NCBI GenBank assembly: GCA_022827905.1 | Contig: JAJEIQ010000044.1 | Coordinates: 23,169-87,168 of the forward strand | DNA from: Pseudomonadales bacterium | GTDB taxonomy: Bacteria > Pseudomonadota > Gammaproteobacteria > Pseudomonadales > Azotimanducaceae | Direction: 5' to 3' | Length of the DNA stretch: 64,000 nucleotides | In this document: piece by piece, positions 8,983 through 19,100 of the stretch | Position numbering within the stretch: the stretch's first letter is position 1 | How the letters are laid out: every line of letters begins with the position of its first letter | Notes under the pieces: generated by a model | The model's database searches: none | Seen by the model: the letters and a program-made list of their open reading frames with translations, nothing else | Told to the model about the DNA's origin: nothing | Program-made: the position numbers and the translations under genes

Positions 8983-9027
8983 CCCTGCGCAGCTTGCCCC
9001 GAGTCAGACCAAAAAACAGGAGCCATC

Positions 9028-9819
9028 ATGGAATTCAGCGACTACCAGCGCCTCAAGCTCAGCCGCCGCGGCCGCATCCTCGTCATCGCCATCGACAACG
9101 GCCGGATGAACGCCATTGACGGGCGCATGCACAAGGAACTGGCGCGGGTGTTTATCGATGCCCAGGACGACGACGGCAGCGACCTCGTCATACTAACCGG
9201 CAACGGACGCGCCTTCTGCGCCGGCGGCGACATGGAATGGTTCCAGATGACCATCGAGAACCCCAAGGAGTTTCGGGCCATCCTCCCGGAAGCCAAGCGC
9301 ATCGTGACCTCGCTGCTCGATATGGAGAAACCACTGATCTGCCGGCTGAACGGCGCCGCCGCCGGGCTCGGCGCCACCATTGCCCTGATGAGCGATGTCA
9401 TCATCGCCGCCGACACCGCAGCGATTGGCGACCCCCACGTCAAGGTGGGCTTGGTGGCGGGCGATGGCGGCGCGATCATCTGGCCGCAGTTGATCGGCTT
9501 CGCCCGGGCCAAGGAACTGCTCATGACCGGCGACATGCTGCCGGCCACCGAGGCGGAGCGCCTCGGACTGGTCAACTATGCCGTGCCGGCGGACGAGCTC
9601 GATGCCAAGGTGGACGAAATCGCCGGCAAGATCCTGGGCAATCCGCGCTGGGCGGTGCGCTGGACCAAGACGGCAGCCAACATCCCATTGCGGGAGCTTG
9701 CCGCCAAGCTCACCGACGCCGCCCTCGCCTACGAGCTGGTCACCAACACCACGGAGGACCGCCGGGAAACCGTGGCTGCCTTCGTCGAAAAGCGCCAGCC
9801 CCAACTGACCGGCGAGTGA
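9028..9819 (+). CDS. Enoyl-CoA hydratase/isomerase (crotonase) family protein
   Basis: 263 residues, typical crotonase length. The oxyanion-hole segments GNGRAFCAGGDME and LNGAAAGLGATIAL are clear, and GDPHVKVGLVAGDGGA covers the usual catalytic region. The two catalytic Glu of classical hydratases appear to be replaced by Asp or other residues there (GDPH, AGDGG), so the exact reaction (hydration, isomerisation or hydrolysis of an acyl-CoA) is not certain. AGGAG precedes the ATG. It is followed on the same strand by an AraC regulator and a racemase/CoA-transferase gene. Confidence 0.88.
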   Translation: MEFSDYQRLKLSRRGRILVIAIDNGRMNAIDGRMHKELARVFIDAQDDDGSDLVILTGNGRAFCAGGDMEWFQMTIENPKEFRAILPEAKRIVTSLLDMEKPLICRLNGAAAGLGATIALMSDVIIAADTAAIGDPHVKVGLVAGDGGAIIWPQLIGFARAKELLMTGDMLPATEAERLGLVNYAVPADELDAKVDEIAGKILGNPRWAVRWTKTAANIPLRELAAKLTDAALAYELVTNTTEDRRETVAAFVEKRQPQLTGE

Positions 9820-9859
9820 CCGAGGGCACAATCGCCGGTCGCTAAGTCAGGATGACGCC

Positions 9860-10909
9860 GTGGAAGCAACGCCGCCACTGAAGAAGTCCTCTTTCGGGCC
9901 AATCGCCGTCGCCATCTACCAGACGCTGGAGTCCTACGGCGTCGATGCCGACCAGGTGATGCGCAACGCCGGCGTGGACCTCGCCCGCGTGCAGGATCCC
10001 ACCACCCGCCTGGAGCCCTCGGTGCATCGCCGCATCGTGGGAGAGGCCGTGGAGCGCACCGGCGACTGCAGCTTCGGGCTGCGCTTCTCCGATTTCGTGC
10101 ATCCGACCTCCTTTCACGCCCTCGGGCTGGCGCTGCTCTCAAGCAGCACCCTCAGCGCGTTCTGCAAGCGCTGGGTGCGCTACCACTCGTTCATAACCAC
10201 CATGGGCGAGGTCACCTTCGACGAAGCGGCCAGTGAGCCGGTGCTGGTCTTTCCCTCCCAGCAGCCGAACCCGAACTCCAAGGTGGGCCGGGCGATGATC
10301 GATGGGCAGATCGCCACGGTGCTCAAGCTCATCCGCTTTATGTACCGGCCGGACTACTATCCGAGAAGGGTGGAGCTGATCTGCCCGGAAGTGCCCGGCA
10401 CCCGGCGCCACTACGAGCACTACCTGGGGCCGAAGGTGCAATTCAGCGCCGAGCGCAACGGGCTGTACTTCGACCCCGACGACCTGACCGTGCGCCTGCC
10501 GGCGGCCAACGCCGAACTGGCGCGCCTGAACGACGAGGTCGTGGTCAAGTTCCTGGCGCGGCTGGAGAAGGCGGACGTCGTGGCCCGGGCCCACTCCAAG
10601 CTCATTGAACTCCTGCCTTCGGGGCACTGCTCCAAGGCCGAAGTGGCCCGCGCCCTGCACATGAGCGTGCGCACGCTGCACAACCGATTGACGGCGGCCG
10701 GAACCACCTATCAGCAACTGCTCGACCGCACCCGCCGGGAATTGGCGGAGCAGTACATGCGCCAGCCGAACGTGTCCGTGAGCGAGGTGGCCTACCTGCT
10801 CGGATTCTCCGATTGCAGCAACTTTTCCCGAGCCTTCCACCGTTGGACGGGCCGCTCGCCGAGCGTGTACCGTGAACAGTCGAAGGCCGGCATCTACCCC
10901 GCCGCCTGA
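9860..10909 (+). CDS. AraC-family transcriptional regulator with arabinose-binding-like N-domain
   Basis: 349 residues from a GTG at 9860, with AGGATGA just upstream. Residues 20 to about 200 match the large ligand-sensing domain seen in OruR/ArgR-type AraC proteins (SFHALGLALLSSSTLSAFCKRW). The last 100 residues hold the double helix-turn-helix: CSKAEVARALHMSVRTLHNRL and VSEVAYLLGFSDCSNFSRAFHRWTG. It probably senses an acyl or fatty-acid-like compound and controls the neighbouring crotonase and racemase genes. The next gene starts ten bases after its stop. Confidence 0.92.
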   Translation: MEATPPLKKSSFGPIAVAIYQTLESYGVDADQVMRNAGVDLARVQDPTTRLEPSVHRRIVGEAVERTGDCSFGLRFSDFVHPTSFHALGLALLSSSTLSAFCKRWVRYHSFITTMGEVTFDEAASEPVLVFPSQQPNPNSKVGRAMIDGQIATVLKLIRFMYRPDYYPRRVELICPEVPGTRRHYEHYLGPKVQFSAERNGLYFDPDDLTVRLPAANAELARLNDEVVVKFLARLEKADVVARAHSKLIELLPSGHCSKAEVARALHMSVRTLHNRLTAAGTTYQQLLDRTRRELAEQYMRQPNVSVSEVAYLLGFSDCSNFSRAFHRWTGRSPSVYREQSKAGIYPAA

Positions 10910-10918
10910 TTGCGCCCC

Positions 10919-12085
10919 ATGGCTGCCAAGGGACCGCTGAGCGGATACCGGATCATCGAGATCGCCGGCATTGGCCCCGGCCAATTCTGCGGCATGTTGC
11001 TGGCGGACATGGGGGCCGAGCTACTGCGCATCGACCGCGCGGATGGAGGCGACCGCGGGGTCGCCATGCCGGCCAAATACAATCTGATGAACCGCAGCCG
11101 GCCGGTCATCGCGATCGATCTCAAGCAACCCGAGGGGGTGGAACTGGTCCTGCGCCTCTGCGCTGAGGCGGATGCGCTGTTCGAGGGGTTTCGGCCGGGG
11201 GTCATGGAGCGGCTTGGCCTAGGCCCCACCGAGTGCATGGCGCGCAATCCGCGGCTGGTGTACGGCCGCATCACCGGCTGGGGACAGGAAGGCCCGCTGG
11301 CCGACACGGCCGGCCACGACACCAACTACATCGCCTTGGCTGGCGCGCTGGGCACCTTGGGCGAGGCAGGACGCCCGCCACCGGTGCCGCTCAACCTAAT
11401 CGGCGACTTCGGCGGCGGCGGCCTGTACCTGGCGCTGGGCCTTCTGGCGGCCCTGCTGGAGGCGCACCGGTCCGGGCAGGGCCAAGTGGTGGACGCGGCC
11501 ATGGTGGACGGCACCGCTTCGATGATGACCCTCTTCTACGGCATGCTGGCGGGTGGCCTCTGGCAGGACCGCCGCGGTGTCAACCTGTTCGACGGCAGCG
11601 CCCCGTTCGTGCGCGCCTATGAAACGAGCGACGGCGAGTACGTGGCCGTCTGCGCCATTGAGAGACGCTTCTTCACCGCCCTGCTTGAGGTCCTGCAGAC
11701 GAGCGAAATCGACCCGGCCGATCAGTACGACAGAACGGCTTGGCCTGGGCATCACGCGGCGCTGGAAAGGCTGTTCAAAGGCCGGACCCGGGATGAGTGG
11801 AGCGAGGCGTTCGCCGGAACCGATGCCTGTTTCGCCCCGGTGCTGTCGTTAACCGAAGCGGCGGAGCATCCGCACAGCGTGGCCCGGAACAGCTACCTCA
11901 CCGTGGACGGCATCCTGCAGCCAGCACCGGCCCCGCGCTTTTCCCGGACCCCGCCGCAAATCCAGCATCCGCCCACGGAAGCGGACGGCAACGCCGGGGA
12001 CAGCCTGGCGAGCTGGGGGCTGAATGATGCGGAAGTCGCGCGGCTGCACCGGCTCGGCATTCTGAACTCGAGGAAAGGCGGCTGA
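10919..12085 (+). CDS. CaiB/BaiF CoA-transferase family, alpha-methylacyl-CoA racemase-like
   Basis: 388 residues from ATG 10919 (an in-frame TTG at 10910 is less likely). The N-terminal IIEIAGIGPGQFCGMLLADMGAEL is the family III CoA-transferase signature. GHDTNYIALAGAL with His133 and LIGDFGGGGLYLA with Asp163 match the His/Asp pair used by alpha-methylacyl-CoA racemase, rather than the Asp nucleophile of true CoA-transferases. Such racemases invert 2-methyl branches (pristanoyl-CoA, bile-acid side chains) before beta-oxidation. This agrees with the branched-chain acyl-CoA dehydrogenase and PhyH genes nearby. Confidence 0.85.
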   Translation: MAAKGPLSGYRIIEIAGIGPGQFCGMLLADMGAELLRIDRADGGDRGVAMPAKYNLMNRSRPVIAIDLKQPEGVELVLRLCAEADALFEGFRPGVMERLGLGPTECMARNPRLVYGRITGWGQEGPLADTAGHDTNYIALAGALGTLGEAGRPPPVPLNLIGDFGGGGLYLALGLLAALLEAHRSGQGQVVDAAMVDGTASMMTLFYGMLAGGLWQDRRGVNLFDGSAPFVRAYETSDGEYVAVCAIERRFFTALLEVLQTSEIDPADQYDRTAWPGHHAALERLFKGRTRDEWSEAFAGTDACFAPVLSLTEAAEHPHSVARNSYLTVDGILQPAPAPRFSRTPPQIQHPPTEADGNAGDSLASWGLNDAEVARLHRLGILNSRKGG

Positions 12086-12098
12086 CCCGGCGTTGACG

Positions 12099-12650
12099 CT
12101 AGGTGACGACCGACGCGCTACGTGGATCCCAAAGCCGACGCTCGGTGTCGCGTTCGTAGCCTTTGCCCCGCGGATAGGAAATCAGTTCCATCTGCATGCC
12201 CCAGGGCGTGAGAAAGTAGCACGAGCGTAGCCCGGCTTCGGGGCCCTCTTCGATTTCAGGCCCACCGCCACCGGGCATCAAGCGCACGTCATGCTCGCGC
12301 AAGTGCTGCATCGCCGCGTCGAAGTCGTCCACATACAGGGCGATATGATGCCCTCCCCAGTCGCTGTTCCTGGGCATCTCGCGACGCTGGTCGGGCGCCT
12401 CGTACTCGAACAGCTCGATATTGGTGTTGAAGCCGCAGCGATAGTGGCGCACACGCCGGATGACCGCGCGCGGATGCACGTTCAGCATATCCTGCATCCA
12501 GTCTTCGTCCTCCGACCCGAACGGCCCATGCTCGTAAAACGGCTCGAAGCCGAGCACGTTCTCGAAAAAATCTGCTGCCTCATCCAAGTTGGGAACCGTC
12601 AAGCCGATGTGATCGGTGCCCCGCAGTCCGGGTAGCCCCTTTGCTGCCAT
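12099..12650 (-). CDS. VOC (glyoxalase/extradiol dioxygenase-fold) family protein
   Basis: 183 residues with one complete pair of beta-alpha-beta-beta-beta modules. Candidate metal ligands are His in GTDHIGLTV, Glu in NIELFEYE, His in GGHHIALYV and Glu in GMQMELISY. The family includes glyoxalases, methylmalonyl-CoA epimerases and extradiol dioxygenases; the reaction cannot be assigned. It is convergent with the racemase gene (13 bp gap) and divergent from the Rieske oxygenase gene, sharing a 154 bp upstream region. Confidence 0.85.
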   Translation of the reverse strand: MAAKGLPGLRGTDHIGLTVPNLDEAADFFENVLGFEPFYEHGPFGSEDEDWMQDMLNVHPRAVIRRVRHYRCGFNTNIELFEYEAPDQRREMPRNSDWGGHHIALYVDDFDAAMQHLREHDVRLMPGGGGPEIEEGPEAGLRSCYFLTPWGMQMELISYPRGKGYERDTERRLWDPRSASVVT

Positions 12651-12804
12651 GGCTGCAATCCCTATTCAGACGCTTAACGATCACACAATCGCCGGGCAAT
12701 AACCAGTTCAACAACGCTCAGGCCGCCTCACTGTGCTGATGAAAACACGTACCGATGCGGATAGTATGAATCCGGTGTGAAGCGCAGGCATCGATCAGGG
12801 GGCC

Positions 12805-14184
12805 ATGGCGGAATCAATCTCAAACGAGCCCGGCGCCGCGCGTTGTCCCGGGGTGTCGGTTCAAGACCTGTTGGCACGCGACAGCCGCCGCGTTCCCGAC
12901 TATCTGACCACCCAGAGTTACGAGTTCCTCGGCGACGAGGACATTTCATATTCCCGTTACACCGACCGTGCCTTCTTTGATGCGGAAATTGCCAAGTTAT
13001 GGTCCAGAACCTGGCAGTGGGCCTGTCGCGAGGAACACATTCCCGAGGCGGGCGACTACTACGTGTACGACGTGGGCCCCTACTCAGTGATCGTGCTGCG
13101 CACCGAAAGAGGCGAGATCAAAGCCTTTCGCAATGCCTGCATGCATCGCGGCACAAAGCTCAAGCCATCGTTCACCAGCGGCGGCTGCAGCAGCCTGCGC
13201 TGCCCTTACCACGGCTGGGAGTATCACCTCGACGGCACCTTAAAGTCGTTTCCCTGCGAATGGGACTTTCCCCATGTGAACCCGGACGAGAAGCGGCTGT
13301 CCGGCGTGCGGGCAGAACTGTGGGGCGGTTTCGTGTTCATCAACCTCGACCCCCACGCCATGCCGCTGCTGGAATACCTTGCGCCGCTGCCGGACCACAT
13401 CGACAGCAGCGTGTTCGAGCAGCGCTACGTTGCGCAACACATTCAGAAAGAGCTCAACTGCAACTGGAAGATCGCCTCCGAAGCCTTTCTGGAGGCTTAT
13501 CACGTGATGGAAACCCACAGCCAGTTGATGCGCACCAACGGCGATGCCAACACCCAGTACGACTGCTACGGCGACCATGTGAGCAGGCTGATCAACGTGG
13601 CCGGCACGCCCAGCGTATTCCTGAAAGAGTCACTCACCGAACAGGAAATACTGGATCTGTTCCTGATCGGCGACCGCGACGACGTCGGCGCCGAGCTGAA
13701 GGTGCCCGAAGGCGGCACCGCCCGGCAAGTGATGGCGCAGCACTTTCGCGACAGCGTCGGCGAAGCCGGGCTCGACCTGTCCGGCGTGAGCGACTCGGAG
13801 ATCGTGGACTCAATCGCCTATTTCGTATTCCCCAACCAACAGTTTTTCTCCGGCGTGTCGTTCCCCATCGTGTACCGTTTCCGTCCTCTGGGCATGCAGC
13901 ACGACAAGGCGCTGTTTGACTTGATCCTGCTCAAAACGCGCCCCATGGACGGCTCCCCCGTGGAAACCGCGGAGCCGCACCCGCTAAAGGCGGAAGCGTC
14001 CTACACCGAAGTGCCTGGCATGGACCCTTACGTCGGACACGTCTTCGACCAAGACACCGGCAACATGCAGGCCGCCCAGGAAGGCGCCATGGCCACGGAC
14101 AAGGCGGGCGCCACCCTGGGCAACTACCAGGAAATACGCATACGGCACTTTCATCAGACGCTCACCAAGTATCTGAGCGGTTGA
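12805..14184 (+). CDS. Rieske non-haem iron oxygenase, large (alpha) subunit
   Basis: 459 residues. The Rieske cluster ligands are Cys112-x-His114 (ACMHRG) and Cys133-x-x-His136 (CPYHGW). The mononuclear iron site shows His233 and His238 in AYHVMETHSQ, with a candidate Asp in the C-terminal region. The protein is an aromatic-ring-hydroxylating or related oxygenase. No small beta subunit and no dedicated reductase gene is adjacent, so it is probably a homo-oligomeric alpha-only type that borrows electron-transfer partners. The next gene is an SDR, which could oxidise its product. Confidence 0.93.
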   Translation: MAESISNEPGAARCPGVSVQDLLARDSRRVPDYLTTQSYEFLGDEDISYSRYTDRAFFDAEIAKLWSRTWQWACREEHIPEAGDYYVYDVGPYSVIVLRTERGEIKAFRNACMHRGTKLKPSFTSGGCSSLRCPYHGWEYHLDGTLKSFPCEWDFPHVNPDEKRLSGVRAELWGGFVFINLDPHAMPLLEYLAPLPDHIDSSVFEQRYVAQHIQKELNCNWKIASEAFLEAYHVMETHSQLMRTNGDANTQYDCYGDHVSRLINVAGTPSVFLKESLTEQEILDLFLIGDRDDVGAELKVPEGGTARQVMAQHFRDSVGEAGLDLSGVSDSEIVDSIAYFVFPNQQFFSGVSFPIVYRFRPLGMQHDKALFDLILLKTRPMDGSPVETAEPHPLKAEASYTEVPGMDPYVGHVFDQDTGNMQAAQEGAMATDKAGATLGNYQEIRIRHFHQTLTKYLSG

Positions 14185-14218
14185 GTTTTCTTTGGGGAGA
14201 GGGTTGGGGAGAGGGGAT

Positions 14219-14914
14219 ATGACGACCATTCTCATTACGGGTGCCGCCCGCGGCATCGGCTTCCAACTGGCCAAGCAATACGCGCAACAGGGTGACCGGG
14301 TGTACGCGACGGTGCGCGACCCAGACCATGCTGGGCCGCTTCAGGCGTTGGCCGCGGACAGCGGCGGCATGCTCAGTGTCCACGCCATGGACGTGGGCGA
14401 CCCGGCAGCGGTGACGGCTTGCGCCGAGTCACTGGCAGGCGTTGCGATCGACGTGCTCATCAACAACGCAGGCATCTTCGGCGGATTGGACACCCAGACC
14501 TTCCAGAACATGGACTACGACAACTGGTCCCACGAGTTCAACGTGATGGCCATGGGCCCGTTCCGTGTCATCCAAGCGTTCCTGCCCCACGTGCAGGCTG
14601 GGGCCGACAAGAAGATCGTCACTCTATCCAGCCAGGTCGCCGCGCATGTGTACGACCATGTCATCGGCTACTCGTATGCCAGTTGCAAGGCCGCGGTAAA
14701 CCGTTTGATGACGGCGCTGGCGACCGAATTGAAAGACCAAGACATCATCGTCGTGCCCATGCACCCGGGCTGGGTCAAAACCGAGATGGCCGGAGACGTG
14801 GCCGATATTGAACCGGAAGAGAGCGCGCGCGGTTGCCGGGAGGTCATTGCCGCCATGACCCTGGCGGATTCCGGAACTTTCTTGAAATGGACCGGCGATA
14901 TACACCCCTGGTGA
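14219..14914 (+). CDS. Short-chain dehydrogenase/reductase, CsgA/C-factor-like
   Basis: 231 residues from ATG 14219, which has GAGAGGGG as ribosome site; an upstream in-frame start at 14192 is rejected. The Rossmann motif is TGAARGIG (residues 7-14). NNAG, the LSSQ serine and YASCK complete the NAD(P)-binding and catalytic set. It lies 34 bp after the Rieske oxygenase gene and is probably co-transcribed, so oxidation of a hydroxylated product is a reasonable guess. Its ending (SGTFLKWTGDIHPW) resembles C-factor-like SDRs. Confidence 0.9.
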   Translation: MTTILITGAARGIGFQLAKQYAQQGDRVYATVRDPDHAGPLQALAADSGGMLSVHAMDVGDPAAVTACAESLAGVAIDVLINNAGIFGGLDTQTFQNMDYDNWSHEFNVMAMGPFRVIQAFLPHVQAGADKKIVTLSSQVAAHVYDHVIGYSYASCKAAVNRLMTALATELKDQDIIVVPMHPGWVKTEMAGDVADIEPEESARGCREVIAAMTLADSGTFLKWTGDIHPW

Positions 14915-14953
14915 CCGCGCGGGCATTCAGGACGCTGGTTGCGGGGAGCCGTC

Positions 14954-16090
14954 TTAGGATTCGGGAGGCATGAGGCCGCTGACGCGGACCAGGGCTTCCG
15001 CGTATTCGCTCAATAGCCGGTACATGACCTCCCGGCAGGACTCGATTTCGTTGATCTGGCCGATCACTTGGCCAGCCGGATTCATCGCCACCGCCTGGGT
15101 GTCGCCGGCACCCGCATAACGCTCGGTGCGGCGCCGCGCATCGGCGCTCACCAGAAACTGCAGCGGCATCGGCAGGGGTTCGATGGAAGCATCCTTGTCC
15201 CAGGCCTCGGTCCAGGCGTTCCTGAGCACGCGGGCAGTCTTGCCGGTCCAACTCCGCGAGCGCACCGTGTCCTCGCTGGTAGCCTTCAGATAAGAAGCTT
15301 TCTGCGCAGGTTCTCCTGCCGCCTCCGCCACCGTGACCCAGATGGAACCGGTCCAGACGCCGGCCGCGCCGCTCGCCATGGCGGCCAGCATCTGCCGGCC
15401 ATTGCCGATGCCGCCCGCTGCGAGCACCGGCAACGGGGTGACGGCATCGACCACCTGCGGCCACAGGACGATGCTGGAGATCTCTCCCGCGTGGCCACCG
15501 CCCTCACCGCCCTGGGCGACCACGAAATCCAGGCCGGCCTGCGCGTGCGCAACCGCCTGCTTCACGCGGCCGCACAGGGCGCCGATCAACCGGCCGCTGG
15601 ACTGTACCGCCTCGATCACCTCTGGCGGCGGCGTGCCCAGCGCATTGACGAGGATGCGGCACTTGGGGTGACGCAACGCCTCCTCCACCAAAGGCAACGC
15701 GGTGGCGTAAGTGGCGCCCGGCAGGTCCGGCGGCGCTTCCTGTTCGCCTTCGGGCCATTCCGGCACCCCGTGCTCGCGCAGCAGGCGATCCGCGAACGCC
15801 TGGTGAGCGGCCGGCACCTGAGCCTTAAGTCGTTGCTCCAAGGCTTGCGGGTCGGACTCTTCCATCCCTTCGTAGCGTTGCGGGATGACCACATCGACGC
15901 CGTAACCACGCTCGCCCACGGCGCGGTCGAGCCAGTCCAGTTCCGTCGCCAGGGTCTCCGCACTCATCCAGCCGGCGCCGAGCACCCCCATGCCGCCGCC
16001 GTTGCTGACGGCGGCAACGACATCGCGGCAATGGGAGAAGGCGAATAGGGCGTGATCGAGCTGCAGGCGCTCACAGAGTTCGGAATACAC
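14954..16090 (-). CDS. Nitronate monooxygenase-like FMN (2-nitropropane dioxygenase family) protein
   Basis: 378 residues of TIM-barrel sequence: NGGGMGVLGAGWMS near the start, DFVVAQGGEGGGHAGE with the His usual in the active-site loop, and PVLAAGGIGNGRQMLAAMASGAAGVWTGSIW for FMN phosphate binding. The family oxidises alkyl nitronates, but also includes enoyl-reductase-like members, so the substrate is open. It is the last of three minus-strand genes after RidA and the indolepyruvate oxidoreductase, from which it is separated by 53 bp. Confidence 0.85.
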   Translation of the reverse strand: MYSELCERLQLDHALFAFSHCRDVVAAVSNGGGMGVLGAGWMSAETLATELDWLDRAVGERGYGVDVVIPQRYEGMEESDPQALEQRLKAQVPAAHQAFADRLLREHGVPEWPEGEQEAPPDLPGATYATALPLVEEALRHPKCRILVNALGTPPPEVIEAVQSSGRLIGALCGRVKQAVAHAQAGLDFVVAQGGEGGGHAGEISSIVLWPQVVDAVTPLPVLAAGGIGNGRQMLAAMASGAAGVWTGSIWVTVAEAAGEPAQKASYLKATSEDTVRSRSWTGKTARVLRNAWTEAWDKDASIEPLPMPLQFLVSADARRRTERYAGAGDTQAVAMNPAGQVIGQINEIESCREVMYRLLSEYAEALVRVSGLMPPES

Positions 16091-16143
16091 GGTTCGTTAT
16101 CTCCTTGTCGGAATGACCCCGACAAAGCCTAGGGCGCAAGCTC

Positions 16144-19100
16144 CTAGGCGGCCATCTCGTCCCGGGGCTTGCTTCGCCATGCTTCGAGCAAGTCCACCTC
16201 GCAGGCCCTTGCGGCCTTGACCGACGCCAGCTTGATGTGACCGAAGCCGCGGATCTGGTCCGGAACGGAAGCGATGCTGACGGCGAGGCCGTGATTGTCG
16301 TCGTTCAGGCCGTCGAGCAGCTCGGCGACCACGGTTTCGTAGTCGGCGACGAGTTGCCGCTCCGTCTTGCGCTCTTCGCTCCAGCCGAACAGATCGAACG
16401 GCGTGCCGCGCAGGAACCGCAGGCGCGAAAGCAGGCGCATGACGGGAAGCATCCAGCCGCCGAACGCCATCTTGCGCGGCAGGCCGGTGACCTTGTCCTT
16501 GGGGGCGATCATCGGCGGGGCGAGATTGAAGCGCAGTTTGAAGCCCCCCTCGAAGCGTTCGTTCAGCTTACGCAGGAAGTCCGGATGCGAGTAGAGGCGG
16601 CCCACTTCGTACTCATCCTTGTAAGCCATCAGCTTGTAGGCGTAGCGGGCGACGGCCTCGGCCAGTCCCTGACGGCCATGGGCGCGGGTCCGCTCGGCTT
16701 GGCGGACTTTTTCGACCAGCGAACGGTACCGCTGCGCATAAGCCGGGTTCTGGTAAGCGGCAAGATCCGCGCTGCGGTGTTCGATCAACGCCTCGAGCGG
16801 CAGCTCGATTGACGCGCTCTCAACTGCGCCACCCGCCACCGCCTCAACCGCGCCAAGATCGTGGGCGGCGCGGCGGCCCCACTCGAAGGCCTGCTGATTC
16901 CACTCGACTTTCACGCCATTCAGCGCGATGGCCTCAAAGATCGCCGCCTTCGACAGCGGCAACAGCCCCTGCTGCCAGGCGTAGCCCACCAGGAACAGGT
17001 TGCTGGCGATGGAATCGCCGAGCAGCCGCGTGGCGATGCGGGTTGCGTCCAGGAAGGTCAGATGGTCGCGGTCCAACACGCTTGACAGCCGTGTGCGCAA
17101 ATTGTCGCCGGGATAAACCAGATCCGGGTTGCGGGTGAAGTCGCCGGTGATCGTCTGCTGCGTGTTCACCACGGCCCGGGTTCGCTCGGGGTCGATGGCC
17201 GCCAGCGCCTGATCGCCGCCGGCCACAAGCAAGTCGCAGCCAAGAATCAGATCCGCCCCGCCCTCGTTGATGCGCGCCGAGTTGATGTCCTGCGTCCGCG
17301 CCGCGATGCGCACATGGGTGGTGACCGGGCCGCCCTTCTGCGCGAACCCGAGTTGATCGACGATGGACGCGCCCTTGCCATCGATGTGCGCGGCCATGCC
17401 CAACAGCGCGCCGATGGTGACGACGCCGGTGCCGCCGACGCCGCCGACCAATATGGCGTAGGTGCCGTTCTCAGGTATGGCGGCCAGCGCTGGCTCCGGG
17501 ATGGCCTGCAGCGCGGGCGGCACATCGGCCGTGCCGCGGCCTCGACGCGGCTCGGCGCCTAGAACGGTGACGAAGCTCGGACAGAACCCCTTGTTGCAGG
17601 AGTAGTCCTTGTTGCAGGCGGATTGGTCGATGGTGCGCTTGCGCCCGTATTCGGTCTCGAGCGGCAGCACCGAGACGCAGTTCGACTGGGTGCCGCAATC
17701 GCCGCAGTTCTCGCACACCCGGTCGTTGATGAACAGGCGTTTGGCGGGGTCCGGGTAGCGGCCGCGCTTGCGCCGACGCCGCTTTTCGGCGGCACAGGTC
17801 TGATCGTAGATGAGTATCGTGACGCCCTCTACCTCGCGCAGTTCCCGCTGCACGAAATCCAGGTCGTCCCGATGGTGGATGGTGGTGCCGGACGCAAAGC
17901 CGTCCTCCTTGCCGTACTTGTCCGGTTCATCGGTCACCACCGCGATGCGCTCGATGCCTTCGTTGCGCACCTGCCGGGAGATCTGCGGCACGGTGAGCTG
18001 CCCGTCCACGGGCTGGCCGCCGGTCATGGCCACCGCATCGTTGAACAGGATCTTGTAGGTGATGTTGACGCGCGCCGCCACGGCGGAGCGGATGGCCAGG
18101 AGCCCGGAGTGGTAGTAGGTGCCGTCGCCTAGTTGCTGGAAGACGTGCGGCGTGCGCACGAAGGGCGCTTGGCCGATCCAGGCCACGCCCTCGCCACCCA
18201 TCTGGCTGTAGGAGTGGACCTCCCGATCCATCCAGTTGGCCATGAAGTGGCAACCCACGCCCCCGGAGGCGCGGCTGCCTTCCGGCACCCGGGTGGAGGT
18301 GTTGTGCGGACAGCCGGAGCAGAAGTACGGCAGCCGGGCCAGCGACAGGGCTTGGCGTTCTTGCCGTTGCGCGGCTTGGCGGTCCAGGAAGCCGATGCGC
18401 GCCCGCATGCGCTCGCTATCGTGCAGCGGACGCAGCCGCGCGGCGAGCACCCGGGCGATCTTGTCCGGGTGCAGGTCGCCGATGTCATCGACCAGCTTCG
18501 CGCCGTGCTCGTCGAGCCGCCCGGCGATGCGCGGGCGGCGCTCATCGGGCAGCGCGTAGCAGACGCTGCGGATGGCATTCTCGATCTGCTCCCGCTTGTC
18601 CTCGATGACCAGGATCTCCTCCAGGCCATCGGCGAAGTCCCGATACAGGTCCCGATCCACGGGAAACGGCATGGCCACCTTGAGGATGCGGATGCCGACT
18701 GCCGACAGAACCGCCTCGTCAAGGCCGAGGTCGGCCAGCGCCTGCAGGGTGTCGCGCCAAGTCTTGCCCATGGCGGCAATGCCGAAGCGGGCGCGCGGGC
18801 TGTCGTGGCTGATGCGGTTAAGCCGGTTGGCGCGGGCAAACTCGACCGCGGCCGGCAGCTTGTAGCCGCGCAGGCGGTTTTCCTGCAGCGACCAACTGTC
18901 GCCGACGCGGGCATTGACGCCGTCGGGCGGGAATTCGAACGGCGGGCGCACGATCTGGATGTGGTCGTGGTCGGCCCGAATCGATGCGGCGGTTTCAATG
19001 GTCTCGGGCAGCAGTTTGTAGCCGACCCAAGCGCCGCTGAAGCGCGAAAGCTCGATGCCGTACAGCCCCAGGGTGAACACTTCCTCGATGTCCGCCGGGT

